Positions 1 through 7,050 of a stretch of DNA of 10,662 nt are shown one piece after another (within the stretch, counting starts at the first letter, position 1; every line of letters starts with the position of its first letter). The stretch is taken from NCBI GenBank assembly GCA_000437255.1, contig FR899088.1, forward strand, positions 55,749-66,410. The letters run 5' to 3'. This DNA is from Ruminococcus sp. CAG:403 (lineage in GTDB: Bacteria > Bacillota > Clostridia > Oscillospirales > Ruminococcaceae). A program made the position numbers and the translations under genes. Under the pieces are notes generated by a model. The model was not told the DNA's origin, searched no databases, and saw only the letters and a list, made by a program, of their open reading frames with translations.

Positions 1-1525
1 AAGCAATTGCTGCTGTGCCGAATACGTAAGCTGCCTTGTTGAATGGACCACCCATATCAATGGACATCATTGCGCCGAGGATGCATCCCAAAACAATCTT
101 GCTGCTGCTTCCCATGCTGTTCAACAAATCGGAAAGTCCGGTGTTGATCATGCCCATAAACGGATTTACTGCGCACATAATCACAGCGATGATACCTAAA
201 CCAGCCAGCGGATAAATCAAAACTGGCTTGATGCCATTGAGTGCCTTCGGCATCTTATCGCAGAGCTTTTCCATCATGAGCATCAGGAAGCCGCCAACAA
301 ACCCTGCCAGCAAAGCGCCTAAGAAACCAGAAGGAATCGCATCCTTTCCGGAGATATTGGAAAATGTGGAACCGGTTGTTGCCAGATAACCACCGACCAA
401 ACCAACTAGGAAACCAGGTCTATCTGCAATACTCTTTCCAATATAACCGGCAAGTACCGGAATCATAAAGTTAAAAGCGAAGCCGCCAATTGTTTTGAAG
501 AAGGCAGCCGCTGCGGTATACGTACCAAAATCGCTGTTCTGCGGAGCCCCTGCAAGCGTATCAATCAAAAATGCCAATGCAATGAAAATACCGCCTGCTA
601 CCGTAAATGGCAGCATGTTGGAAACGCCATTCATCAAGTGCTTATACAACTTTCTGCCAAAGCTTTCGCCATCAGAAGAGGAGTCTGCTGTTTTCTCTCC
701 TGCATGATGATAAACCGGTGCGTCTCCTGCTTCAATGCGGTTGATGAGTTCTTCCGGAATCTTAATACCGTCTGAAACCTTGGTGCGGATGACTTTTTTT
801 CCGTCAAAACGTGCCATTTCTACGGTTTTATCTGCGGCAACAATGATACCGTCACACGCTGCAATCTCTTCTTTGGTCAGTACATTTTTTGCACCGCCGG
901 AACCATTTGTTTCCACCTTAATGGTAATGCCCAGCTTTTTGCCCGCCTTTTCCAGTGCCTCTGCTGCCATATAGGTATGCGCAATTCCGGTCGGACATGC
1001 CGTTACAGCAAGCACTTTATAAGTTGCATTGGAAGGTGCTGTTTCTACTTCCTTTGGTTCATCCGGATATTTTTCTTTTTCCATATCGTCAATGATTTGC
1101 AGGAATGCATCCTTGCTGGAAGCTGCCAGCAACTTGTCTCTGAAATCCTCATCCATCAGAATGGTCATCAGACGGGAAAGCACTTCCAAATGAACATCAC
1201 CGTCATTTGGTGCTGCAATCATAAACAGCAAATTGGAAGGTTCATCATCCATTGCTTCATAATCCACACCCTGCGGAACCGTCATGGCTGCCAAGGAAGG
1301 TGCTTTTACTGCGGTACTCTTTGCGTGCGGAATGGCAATGCCCTCTCCAACCGCAGTAGAACTCATTTCTTCTCTGGCAAGAATGCCTTTTTTATAAGCT
1401 TCCCGATCGGCAATCTTTCCGCCTTTTACCTGTAAATCCACCAGCATATCAATTGCTTCCGCTTTGCTTTTCGGAGCGGCATTGAGTGTAATGCTGTTTT
1501 TGCTCAATAAATCTACAATACGCAT
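1..1525 (-). CDS. fruA: PTS fructose transporter subunit IIABC (3' part outside window)
   Basis: Membrane permease that takes up fructose and phosphorylates it to fructose-1-phosphate using phosphate from HPr. The 508 residues in the window show the order IIA-IIB-IIC. IIA covers about residues 1-150, with the phosphorylated His67 in GIAIPHAK. IIB covers about 168-270, with its phospho-Cys177 in ACPTGIAHT. IIC starts near 290 (HLMNGVSNMLPF), followed by hydrophobic segments rich in Gly. Proteins of this type are usually about 630 residues, so roughly 120 C-terminal residues lie beyond position 1. Two ATGs are possible, at 1531 and 1525. I chose 1525 because GGAGG lies 8 nt before it, against only 2 nt before the other. 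It is the last visible gene of fruR-fruK-fruA, 25 nt after fruK, and should follow the fru promoter. Family and domain order are clear. Confidence 0.96.
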   Translation of the reverse strand, partial: MRIVDLLSKNSITLNAAPKSKAEAIDMLVDLQVKGGKIADREAYKKGILAREEMSSTAVGEGIAIPHAKSTAVKAPSLAAMTVPQGVDYEAMDDEPSNLLFMIAAPNDGDVHLEVLSRLMTILMDEDFRDKLLAASSKDAFLQIIDDMEKEKYPDEPKEVETAPSNATYKVLAVTACPTGIAHTYMAAEALEKAGKKLGITIKVETNGSGGAKNVLTKEEIAACDGIIVAADKTVEMARFDGKKVIRTKVSDGIKIPEELINRIEAGDAPVYHHAGEKTADSSSDGESFGRKLYKHLMNGVSNMLPFTVAGGIFIALAFLIDTLAGAPQNSDFGTYTAAAAFFKTIGGFAFNFMIPVLAGYIGKSIADRPGFLVGLVGGYLATTGSTFSNISGKDAIPSGFLGALLAGFVGGFLMLMMEKLCDKMPKALNGIKPVLIYPLAGLGIIAVIMCAVNPFMGMINTGLSDLLNSMGSSSKIVLGCILGAMMSIDMGGPFNKAAYVFGTAAIA

Positions 1526-1550
1526 GGTCATTTCCTCCGTTTCCAAATCT

Positions 1551-2450
1551 CTATAGTTGTTGTAGCAATCTGTCTATTTCTTCTCTTTTTGCCAAGCCAT
1601 CTGAAAATGCTGTGGCACCGCCGGTCGCCGTTCCAAGCTTCAGCGCATATGCATAGTCCCCGTCAATGGAACCTGCCAGGAATCCTGCCACCATTGAATC
1701 TCCTGCACCAACTGAATTTTTCACAGTTCCCTTGCAAACACCGCAAACATGGGTCTTACCATGTTCATCCAGCAGCAGTGCACCATCTCCCGCCATGGAA
1801 ACCAGTACATTTTGAGCGCCCATTTCTTTCAGCTTTGCTGCATACGTTGCAATTTCTTCTGTGGTATGCAGTGTAACGCCAAACATTTCACCAAGTTCAT
1901 AATTGTTGGGCTTTACCAGGAACGGTTTGTACTTCAGCACATTCAAAAGCAAATCCTTGGTTGCGTCTACCACTGTCCGAATCGCTCTGTCGGAAAGAGA
2001 CTCCAGGATTCTTTCATAAATATCTGCCGGCAAAGTATTGGGAATACTGCCTGCTAGTACCAATGTATCTCCATCCTTGAGTTGCTTCAGCTTTTCGAAC
2101 AGTTCCTGCAAAGCAGCTTCGTCAATCACTGGCCCTTGTCCATTTAAATCGGTTTCTTCTTCCGATTTAATCTTAACATTGATTCTGGAAAATCCATTTT
2201 TCAGATGCACAAAATCGGTCTCAATTCCGCTTGCCTGCACCCCATTTTCCAATGCAGCACCTGTAAAACCTGCAACAAAACCAAGTGCTTTTGAGGGAAT
2301 TCCCAACTCGTGGAGCACAAAGGAAACGTTGATGCCCTTTCCGCCGAAGTAAATTTCCTCGCTCTCGGAGCGGTTGACCTGCCCCACTTGCATTTCTTTG
2401 GTATGTACCACATAATCAATAGCAGGATTGAATGTTACCGTATATACCAT
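1551..2450 (-). CDS. fruK: 1-phosphofructokinase
   Basis: PfkB/ribokinase-family sugar kinase that converts fructose-1-phosphate to fructose-1,6-bisphosphate with ATP in the cytoplasm. At 299 residues it has the usual family length. Visible features are the N-terminal TFNPAIDY typical of 1-phosphofructokinases and tagatose-6-phosphate kinases, the glycine-rich substrate motif FGGKGINVS (35-43), LAGSIP (132-137), KPNNYE (180-185), and the C-terminal anion-hole motif VGAGDSMVAGF (247-257) with catalytic Asp251. The ATG directly abuts the TAA of fruR. Its ribosome site GGAGG lies inside the end of fruR, 8 nt upstream, so the two are probably translationally coupled. Position between fruR and fruA favours 1-phosphofructokinase over the closely related tagatose-6-phosphate kinase. 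Confidence 0.96.
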   Translation of the reverse strand: MVYTVTFNPAIDYVVHTKEMQVGQVNRSESEEIYFGGKGINVSFVLHELGIPSKALGFVAGFTGAALENGVQASGIETDFVHLKNGFSRINVKIKSEEETDLNGQGPVIDEAALQELFEKLKQLKDGDTLVLAGSIPNTLPADIYERILESLSDRAIRTVVDATKDLLLNVLKYKPFLVKPNNYELGEMFGVTLHTTEEIATYAAKLKEMGAQNVLVSMAGDGALLLDEHGKTHVCGVCKGTVKNSVGAGDSMVAGFLAGSIDGDYAYALKLGTATGGATAFSDGLAKREEIDRLLQQL

Positions 2451-3197
2451 TTACATAACCTCCTTAATAGTCGCTTTTGCTGAAAATTTGGAATCTGTCA
2501 ATTTATCTGTAATAATGGTTACTTTATCCAGTGACGCAAATGTTACAGATGTAATTTGGTCGAACTTGGAATGATCCGCCAAAATATATACTTTTTTGCT
2601 TCTCCGTACCACGGCTGCCTTCACACTTGCTTCGCTCTGATCCGGCGTAGAAAGGCCGCTGGAAACCGAGATGGCATTGACGCCCATGAAGCTCTTGGTA
2701 AAGTTGTAATTTTGCAGCGTCAGCACACAAGATGCGCCAACAACCGCTTCCGTAGAAAGTTTAAACTCTCCTGCGAGCACCAGGACTTTAAAGCCCCTTT
2801 GTGCCAATCGTTTGGCATGTACAAAACCATTGGTCACAAACGTTGCCTTTTTCTCCGGCAGATAATCGATCATTTTTTCTGTGGTGGTTCCTGCATCTAC
2901 AAAAACAAAATCACCGTCTTCCACCAAAGAAGCCGCATATTTTGCAATCGCTTCCTTCTCCTCTGTATAGAGTTTGGATTTTTCCTCCATACTATGCTCG
3001 ACCGGAGAAAATTTTTCGTGAATGGCAATCGCTCCGCCGTGTACTTTTGTCAGCAACCCTTTTTCATCCAGTGCTGTTAAATCTCTCCGGATGGTTGATT
3101 CAGAAGTTCCCAGCAGTTCACAAAGTTCATTCAGTCGAACACTATGCTGTCTGTTAATGGTGTCAAGGATGATGGCATGTCGTTCTTCCGTCAACAT
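2451..3197 (-). CDS. fruR: DeoR-family transcriptional regulator of the fructose operon
   Basis: DNA-binding regulator of 248 residues, normal DeoR-family length. The N-terminal winged helix-turn-helix (about 3-57) carries the family signature ending STIRRDLTALDEKGLL. The C-terminal DeoR sensor domain (about 76-232) is related to ribose-5-phosphate isomerase folds and shows VDAGTTT (100-106), VTNG (121-124), GVNAIS (172-177) and ILADHSKF (205-212). These loops bind a phosphosugar in relatives; in Lactococcus lactis FruR the effector is fructose-1-phosphate, and I infer the same here. AGAGGTGA lies 4 nt before the ATG. It is the first gene of the fru operon, so it is probably autoregulated through the 10-bp repeats in its own leader. 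Whether it represses or activates cannot be read from sequence. Confidence 0.93.
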   Translation of the reverse strand: MLTEERHAIILDTINRQHSVRLNELCELLGTSESTIRRDLTALDEKGLLTKVHGGAIAIHEKFSPVEHSMEEKSKLYTEEKEAIAKYAASLVEDGDFVFVDAGTTTEKMIDYLPEKKATFVTNGFVHAKRLAQRGFKVLVLAGEFKLSTEAVVGASCVLTLQNYNFTKSFMGVNAISVSSGLSTPDQSEASVKAAVVRRSKKVYILADHSKFDQITSVTFASLDKVTIITDKLTDSKFSAKATIKEVM

Positions 3198-3210
3198 AAT
3201 ATCACCTCTT

Positions 3211-3250
3211 TTGAATGTATTTGAATGTTATTGACTGTTTCTGATGCTAT
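3211..3250. promoter_or_regulatory. Candidate FruR operator: four adjacent 10-bp repeats
   Basis: Read on the plus strand, the four consecutive decamers are TTGAATGTAT, TTGAATGTTA, TTGACTGTTT and CTGATGCTAT. The first two match at 8 of 10 positions, the third is close and the fourth degenerate. Exact 10-bp phasing places each copy on the same face of the helix. The block runs from the -10 element through the leader to 13 nt before the fruR start codon, a position suited to repression. In L. lactis, FruR control of the fru operon requires four adjacent 10-bp direct repeats, so number, length and location agree. Binding is inferred. Confidence 0.75.
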
Positions 3251-3277
3251 TATAGCATGTCATTTTCCTTTTCGCAA
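3249..3277 (-). promoter_or_regulatory. Promoter of the fruRKA operon
   Basis: Minus-strand sigma-A type promoter: -35 TTGCGA (3277-3272), 17-bp spacer, -10 TATAAT (3254-3249) preceded by TGC, an extended -10. Transcription should start near 3242, about 45 nt before the fruR ATG. The -10 lies inside a perfect palindrome (ATGCTAT-T-ATAGCAT, 3244-3258). Confidence 0.8.
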
Positions 3278-3454
3278 GCTTTTTCTTCCATTTTCTTTCA
3301 AAAAACGCTACTTTTGTATGCTTGAACAATTTGAAACGATCTAATTTGTTCATTTTAACGAAAATATTCCGTTTTGTGCAACTTTTTTGTACGGTATCCT
3401 TGCGAATTCTCCCGAACAGCGCATGCTACCCACCAAAACTTGTCATTTTCAATC
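3278..3454. other. AT-rich intergenic stretch upstream of fru, possible second promoter
   Basis: There is no convincing gene here. On the minus strand, TTGCAC (3381-3376) and TAAAAT (3357-3352) with an 18-bp spacer could form a weaker upstream fru promoter. A poor match to a catabolite-responsive element (8 of 11 defined positions, TTGAAACGATCTAA at 3331-3344) lies just downstream of it. Catabolite control by CcpA is usual for such operons, but neither site is strong enough to call. Confidence 0.25.
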
Positions 3455-3496
3455 AAAAAAAGGCAACTCCACCTCTTCGAGGTAGAGTTGCCTTTT
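3455..3496 (-). terminator. Rho-independent terminator after the alcohol dehydrogenase gene
   Basis: GGCAACTC (3462-3469) pairs with GAGTTGCC (3485-3492), and ACCTC (3471-3475) with GAGGT (3479-3483), with one C/A mismatch between the two stems and a TTC loop. On the minus strand the hairpin is followed by seven Ts. The plus side has TTTTCTTT, so weak activity in the other direction is possible. It insulates the fru promoter from the dehydrogenase unit. Confidence 0.9.
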
Positions 3497-3532
3497 CTTT
3501 GTACTGATATTATTTTAGAACCAATTATGCCC

Positions 3533-4699
3533 TTACAGACTTTCTTTCAAAATCTGTACAATTTCAGCATGATCCAGCTTCTTATAACCGCCGTCCATGA
3601 TAAAGGTACCATCTGCAATGCCATCCAGCATGTCTTCGGTGACACCCAGTTCCCAACTATGCAGCACCAAACCAATTTCCTGCATCCATGCTTCCATAGC
3701 ACACAGTCCTTCCTCAGCAATGGTTTCATCGGTTTTTCCATTCGGATCTACCTGCCATACCTGCATCGCAAACCGTTTGAATTTTGGCAGACCATACGGC
3801 AGAATGTGCTGGTAATACGGCAGAGAAACGGCTGCAAGTGTCATTCCATGTGTTGCATCGGTATACGCACCAACAGACTGTCCGATCATATGCACCATCC
3901 AGTCGGTTGCCTTTCCTTTGGCAACCATGGTGTTCAATGCCCATGTTGCAATCCACATAATGTTGCTGCGTGCTTCGTAATCCTGCGGATTCTGCACTGC
4001 AATCCGAGAACTATGCACCAAAGACCGCATCAAACCTTCCATTACATAATCGGATGTACAGTCATCCGTACCGGAAAAATACTGCTCTGTGATATGATTG
4101 AAAATATCATAGAAACCAGCCACCATCTGATACCGTGGAAGCGTGAACGTATATGTTGGATTCAAAATGGAGAACTTCGGGAATACAGCTTCTCCAAAAA
4201 CATGTCCAATCTTCCGCTTTTGCTGGTGATTGGTAATTACGGCACCGCCGTTCATTTCCGAACCAGTTCCAACCATGGTTAAAATACAGCCGACCGGAAT
4301 AATAGCATTGTCCACATCTTCCATACGCAAATAATATTTTTCCCACGGATCCTCTTCACAGTAAGCAGATACAGACAATGCCTTGGCATAATCACAAACG
4401 GAACCGCCGCCTACAGCAAGAATCAAATCTACATGCTGTTCTTTTGCCAGCTTACAGCCTTCATACAGTTTTTCTACAGTTGGATTGGGCATAACACCCG
4501 GCAGCTCTACGATTTGTTTTCCACAATCCTTTAAGATTTTCACAATCTCATCGTACAGCCCAAACTTTTTAATAGAGCCGCCGCCATAAGTCAAAAGAAC
4601 GGTCTTGCCGTATTGTGCCAGTTCCTGTGGCAATTGATTCAGAGCCTCTGCACCAAAATGAATCCGAGTCGGATTACAGTACGTAAAATTTCCTAACAT
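3533..4699 (-). CDS. Iron-containing alcohol (butanol/aldehyde) dehydrogenase
   Basis: Group III metal-dependent alcohol dehydrogenase of 388 residues, the size of YqhD/BdhA-type enzymes that reduce aldehydes to alcohols with NAD(P)H in the cytoplasm. The N-terminal Rossmann-like domain has YGGGS (38-42) and AVGGGSVCDYAKA (95-107). GTGSEMN (144-150) follows. The C-terminal helical domain keeps all four expected metal ligands: Asp198 and His202 (DIFNH), His270, and His284 (ATHGMTLA); the last two are 14 residues apart, as in YqhD. A second His, usually four residues after the first of these, is Gln274 here; it is not a YqhD metal ligand. GGGS rather than GGGD suggests, but does not prove, NADPH preference. 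AGGAGG lies 8 nt before the ATG. It follows the merR gene by 41 nt and ends in a strong terminator, so the two form one unit. The natural substrate is unknown; aldehyde detoxification is likely. Confidence 0.94.
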   Translation of the reverse strand: MLGNFTYCNPTRIHFGAEALNQLPQELAQYGKTVLLTYGGGSIKKFGLYDEIVKILKDCGKQIVELPGVMPNPTVEKLYEGCKLAKEQHVDLILAVGGGSVCDYAKALSVSAYCEEDPWEKYYLRMEDVDNAIIPVGCILTMVGTGSEMNGGAVITNHQQKRKIGHVFGEAVFPKFSILNPTYTFTLPRYQMVAGFYDIFNHITEQYFSGTDDCTSDYVMEGLMRSLVHSSRIAVQNPQDYEARSNIMWIATWALNTMVAKGKATDWMVHMIGQSVGAYTDATHGMTLAAVSLPYYQHILPYGLPKFKRFAMQVWQVDPNGKTDETIAEEGLCAMEAWMQEIGLVLHSWELGVTEDMLDGIADGTFIMDGGYKKLDHAEIVQILKESL

Positions 4700-4740
4700 T
4701 AAAATTCCCTCCTGCTTGAAATCTATTTACGGATTTTCCA

Positions 4741-5115
4741 TCATTCCCAGGTGAGTACCCCGGTTTCTGCTGCCAGTTCGTAGCGTCCAATTTTATAGTT
4801 CAGACGCTCCAGCGTTGCATTGATTTTTTCTTTTTGTTCCAAAAGAGACTCTCGTTGCTCCTTCAGAAGCTGTAATCTTGCAGGGATTGTAGCATCCCCT
4901 TCCTGCGTCAGTTTGACGTATTCGATCATAGCTTCTACCGGAAGTCCCGCACTGCGCATGCATTTTGCAAGTTCCACCCAGCCCAGATCGCTTTCCTGAT
5001 AATCCCGGATCCCACTTGCCGTACGTGTTACCGGCGGAATCATACCAACCCGCTCATAATACCGAAGCGTATCCTGAGAAATCTCGTACTTTTCACTGAC
5101 TTCTTTGATGGTCAT
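4741..5115 (-). CDS. MerR-family regulator resembling AdhR
   Basis: Regulator of 124 residues with an N-terminal MerR winged helix (TLRYYERVGMIPPVTRTASG), a second wing ending in DYQESDLGWVELAKCMRSAGLP, and a C-terminal coiled coil (about 80-112) for dimerisation, ending in LNYKIGRYE. An upstream TTG at 5121 is in frame, but the ribosome site GAGGTG is 7 nt from the ATG at 5115 and almost touches the TTG, so I start at 5115. With that start the only Cys is residue 52. Bacillus subtilis AdhR senses reactive aldehydes through Cys52 and controls adjacent adhA; the related NmlR group has a matching Cys54. Co-transcription with an alcohol/aldehyde dehydrogenase supports the same role. No metal-binding Cys cluster is present, which argues against a metal-sensing MerR or CueR. 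Confidence 0.9.
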   Translation of the reverse strand: MTIKEVSEKYEISQDTLRYYERVGMIPPVTRTASGIRDYQESDLGWVELAKCMRSAGLPVEAMIEYVKLTQEGDATIPARLQLLKEQRESLLEQKEKINATLERLNYKIGRYELAAETGVLTWE

Positions 5116-5148
5116 ACCCAATCACCTCACTTGATTTTCATTGGCTTT

Positions 5149-5179
5149 ATTATAAGCCCTGGAGCAAGCTCTAAGTCAA
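5149..5179 (-). promoter_or_regulatory. MerR-type promoter of the regulator-dehydrogenase operon
   Basis: -35 TTGACT (5179-5174) and -10 TATAAT (5154-5149) are separated by 19 bp, the overlong spacer that MerR proteins untwist to activate transcription. The spacer holds an imperfect dyad centred on GAGC-TT-GCTC (CTTAGAGC against GCTCCAGG, 6 of 8 pairs), the expected binding site. Transcription should start near 5142, about 27 nt before the ATG. This implies autoregulation and control of the downstream dehydrogenase. Confidence 0.88.
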
Positions 5180-5251
5180 GAGCCGTTTTCTAATTTCGTT
5201 GGAATAGACAAAGTTACAATCATATTTTTGTTCGATTCGTATAGGATTCGT

Positions 5252-5298
5252 AAAAAGCAGGCGGTACCCACCCATTCTAAGGGAAGCGGTACCGCCTG
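5252..5298 (-). terminator. Rho-independent terminator of the four-gene operon
   Basis: A perfect 11-bp stem, CAGGCGGTACC (5258-5268) with GGTACCGCCTG (5288-5298), is followed on the minus strand by CTTTTTA. The loop is long (19 nt) and could pair further through CCC (5271-5273) with GGG (5281-5283). It separates the operon on its right from the merR promoter on its left. Confidence 0.85.
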
Positions 5299-5352
5299 TT
5301 CTTCAATTTGCAATCTATTTCATTGATTGGCTTTGCTAAAACTCCAGCCTGC

Positions 5353-5886
5353 TCATCGTTCTTTTCGTGATTCCACTTCCTCTTTGTTATACTGTCTGGT
5401 TCGGATATAGTGCCCTTCCTGAATGGCAGCAAACGTCGCCACAATGCAAACAAAAATCACTGCATCATGGATGTCAATGATCTGCATACACAGCGGCAGC
5501 AAAAACAACAAAAATCCAGTTACCTTATTGGCAATGGTATGCAGCAAAATCAACTGGTGCCGATAGACATATCCAAAAATAATATTAACCATTCTGAGAA
5601 AGGCAATTGCCGCAATCCAGACTCCTGCCAACCACTCCAATTGCAGAGAGGGCAGAATCTTAATCAAACATACCATGACAAACACCACATCTGCCATGCT
5701 GTCCAGCTTGGAACCCAGACTACTTGCCGTTCCGGTTCTTCTGGCAATGATACCGTCCAACATATCTGTAATGCCGCAAAGCAGATAAAGCACATAGAAC
5801 GGAATCGAAAAAACAGGAATCCATAAAATAGCAATTGCCAACAGCACTCTGCTTCCGGTTATGAGATTGGCTGCATATTTTTTCAT
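5353..5886 (-). CDS. CDP-alcohol phosphatidyltransferase family membrane protein
   Basis: Integral membrane enzyme of 177 residues that transfers a phosphatidyl or related group from a CDP-alcohol. The full catalytic signature D-x2-D-G-x2-A-R-x8-G-x3-D-x3-D is present as Asp41, Asp44, Gly45, Ala48, Arg49, Gly58, Asp62 and Asp66, so it should be active. Hydrophobic stretches near 9-40, 66-80, 86-108, 116-138 and 140-156 suggest about six membrane helices. The C-terminus is charged (EEVESRKER). The frame stays open upstream to 5982, inside the preceding gene, but GGAGG 8 nt before the ATG at 5886 and the MKKYAANLIT start fix the N-terminus. PgsA-type phosphatidylglycerophosphate synthase is one option; the family also makes other phospholipids, so the substrate is open. 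It is last in the operon, 35 nt after the HD gene. Confidence 0.88.
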   Translation of the reverse strand: MKKYAANLITGSRVLLAIAILWIPVFSIPFYVLYLLCGITDMLDGIIARRTGTASSLGSKLDSMADVVFVMVCLIKILPSLQLEWLAGVWIAAIAFLRMVNIIFGYVYRHQLILLHTIANKVTGFLLFLLPLCMQIIDIHDAVIFVCIVATFAAIQEGHYIRTRQYNKEEVESRKER

Positions 5887-5921
5887 AAAAGCTTCCTCCA
5901 ACTTGCAGCCCAATCGACTGC

Positions 5922-6515
5922 TTATGATTCTTTCTGAATATTTCCGGCGGCAATGTTTTTCTGAATCACTGCATCTGTCCATTCAAACAGCACTTCTGAA
6001 CCATCCTTGGTTTGACTTTGTCTGCCATAAACCTGCTCGGCTGTTACCCGATGTGCTTTCCAATCACCGCCGTTGTTGCTGTCATTGAGCAGCAGCGGCT
6101 GCAAGTTATCCATGGCATGTGCAAATTTTGATTCTGCCGTTTCCCGTGCTTCAAACTCCTCAAAAAGCTGCTGGAAACATTCCTTTTGATCTTCCGGAAG
6201 CAGCCCATAAATCCGTTCTTTTGCAGCTTCTTCCCGTGCTTTTTGCGTTTCTTTTCCCTTTTCATCATAGGCATAGGTATCGCCGGCATCAATCTCTACC
6301 ACATCATGCAGCAAGCACATCAGCATAACCTTTGCCACGTCAATAGGCGCATTGGAATATTCCTGAAGCAGATACGCCATGATTGCCATATGCCAGGCGT
6401 GCTCTGCATCATTTTCCCGTCTGCCATGATTGGAAAGATGCGTTTGCCGCAGAATATTCTTTTCCTGATCCAGTTCCAGAATAAAAGCAAGCTGCTTCCG
6501 TAAACGATCGGTCAT
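5922..6515 (-). CDS. HD-domain phosphohydrolase, YfbR/HDDC2-like nucleotidase
   Basis: Cytoplasmic metal-dependent hydrolase of 197 residues. The HD motifs are intact: His39 in ENDAEHAWH, His70-Asp71 in LLHDVVEIDAGD with Glu74, and Asp136 in HAMDNLQPLL. These match the metal ligands (His33, His68, Asp69, Asp137) and catalytic Glu72 of E. coli YfbR, which hydrolyses deoxynucleoside 5'-monophosphates; length is also similar. Nucleotidase activity is therefore inferred from family. AGGAGG lies 9 nt before the ATG. The start is separated from the acetyltransferase stop by a single base, so the two are probably coupled. Confidence 0.9.
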   Translation of the reverse strand: MTDRLRKQLAFILELDQEKNILRQTHLSNHGRRENDAEHAWHMAIMAYLLQEYSNAPIDVAKVMLMCLLHDVVEIDAGDTYAYDEKGKETQKAREEAAKERIYGLLPEDQKECFQQLFEEFEARETAESKFAHAMDNLQPLLLNDSNNGGDWKAHRVTAEQVYGRQSQTKDGSEVLFEWTDAVIQKNIAAGNIQKES

Positions 6516-6516
6516 G

Positions 6517-7050
6517 TTACTGCGCCTCCTGATCGGACTGCTTCCATTTCATATGAATATGCGGAATGCCATCCTCTAAGTATCCTTCAGATGCCTGCAC
6601 AAAGCCGGCAGCCTCATAAAACGGCTTGGCATATAGCTGTGCACCGATCTGCAATTCTGTTGCATGGAATTTCTCCTGTGCAACTTGTATGCCAGCTACG
6701 AGAATTTGACTGCCCAGGCCGCAACGGCGCTTTTTGGCAATCACCCGTCCAATGGAAGCCTCCGGGAAAGTAGCACCCTGCGGCAAAACCCGCACATAGG
6801 CTTGTATGCCTGCTTCATCCTTTAAAAACACATGATATGCCACTTTGTCTGCATCATCAATTTCCTGATATGGGCAGTTCTGTTCCACTACAAAAACAGA
6901 AACCCGTAATTTATAAATTTCAAACAACTCTTCTACGGTCAAATTGGAAAAATGCTTTACCACCAAATCCATTTTTATTGTATTCCCTTCTATTTCATTG
7001 ATCTGCTTTGCTGTTTGCCGAAAAAAATCGGCTTTTTCTGTCGCCTTCAT
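6517..7050 (-). CDS. GNAT-family N-acetyltransferase, ElaA-like
   Basis: Acetyl-CoA-dependent acetyltransferase with unknown substrate. The body matches the ElaA type: LRVSVFVVEQNCPYQEIDDAD (about 48-68), the acetyl-CoA loop RRCGLG (108-113) after IGRVIA, and LYAKPFYEAAGF (139-150). The start is uncertain. The ATG at 7050 overlaps the preceding stop (TAATG), which suggests coupling and gives 177 residues, but no good ribosome site is present. The ATG at 6972 gives 151 residues, close to E. coli ElaA (about 153), and begins exactly where ElaA proteins begin (MDLVVKHFSNL), with a distant GAAGGG 12 nt upstream. I list the longer form because the extra 26 codons are open and coding-like. It is the second gene of the operon. 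Confidence 0.85.
   Translation of the reverse strand: MKATEKADFFRQTAKQINEIEGNTIKMDLVVKHFSNLTVEELFEIYKLRVSVFVVEQNCPYQEIDDADKVAYHVFLKDEAGIQAYVRVLPQGATFPEASIGRVIAKKRRCGLGSQILVAGIQVAQEKFHATELQIGAQLYAKPFYEAAGFVQASEGYLEDGIPHIHMKWKQSDQEAQ

Noticed and set aside
977..1435. Plus-strand open frame of 152 codons inside fruA
   Set aside because: Antisense to the clear IIA and IIB domains of FruA; no ribosome site or family resemblance.
3331..3344. Catabolite-responsive element upstream of fru
   Set aside because: Only 8 of 11 defined positions match and the central pairing is imperfect; too weak to list as a site of its own.
3374..4282. Long plus-strand open frame of 302 codons
   Set aside because: It lies almost wholly antisense to the dehydrogenase gene, runs through the terminator hairpin, and its translation is rich in His, Cys and Ile with no recognisable domain.
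5258..5298. Riboswitch or T-box fragment
   Set aside because: Apart from one strong hairpin with a T run there are no conserved motifs, and it lies downstream of a gene's stop, so a terminator explains it.
5887..5982. Longer N-terminus for the phosphatidyltransferase
   Set aside because: The extra 32 codons overlap the HD gene, look unlike the family, and a well-placed GGAGG supports the internal ATG.
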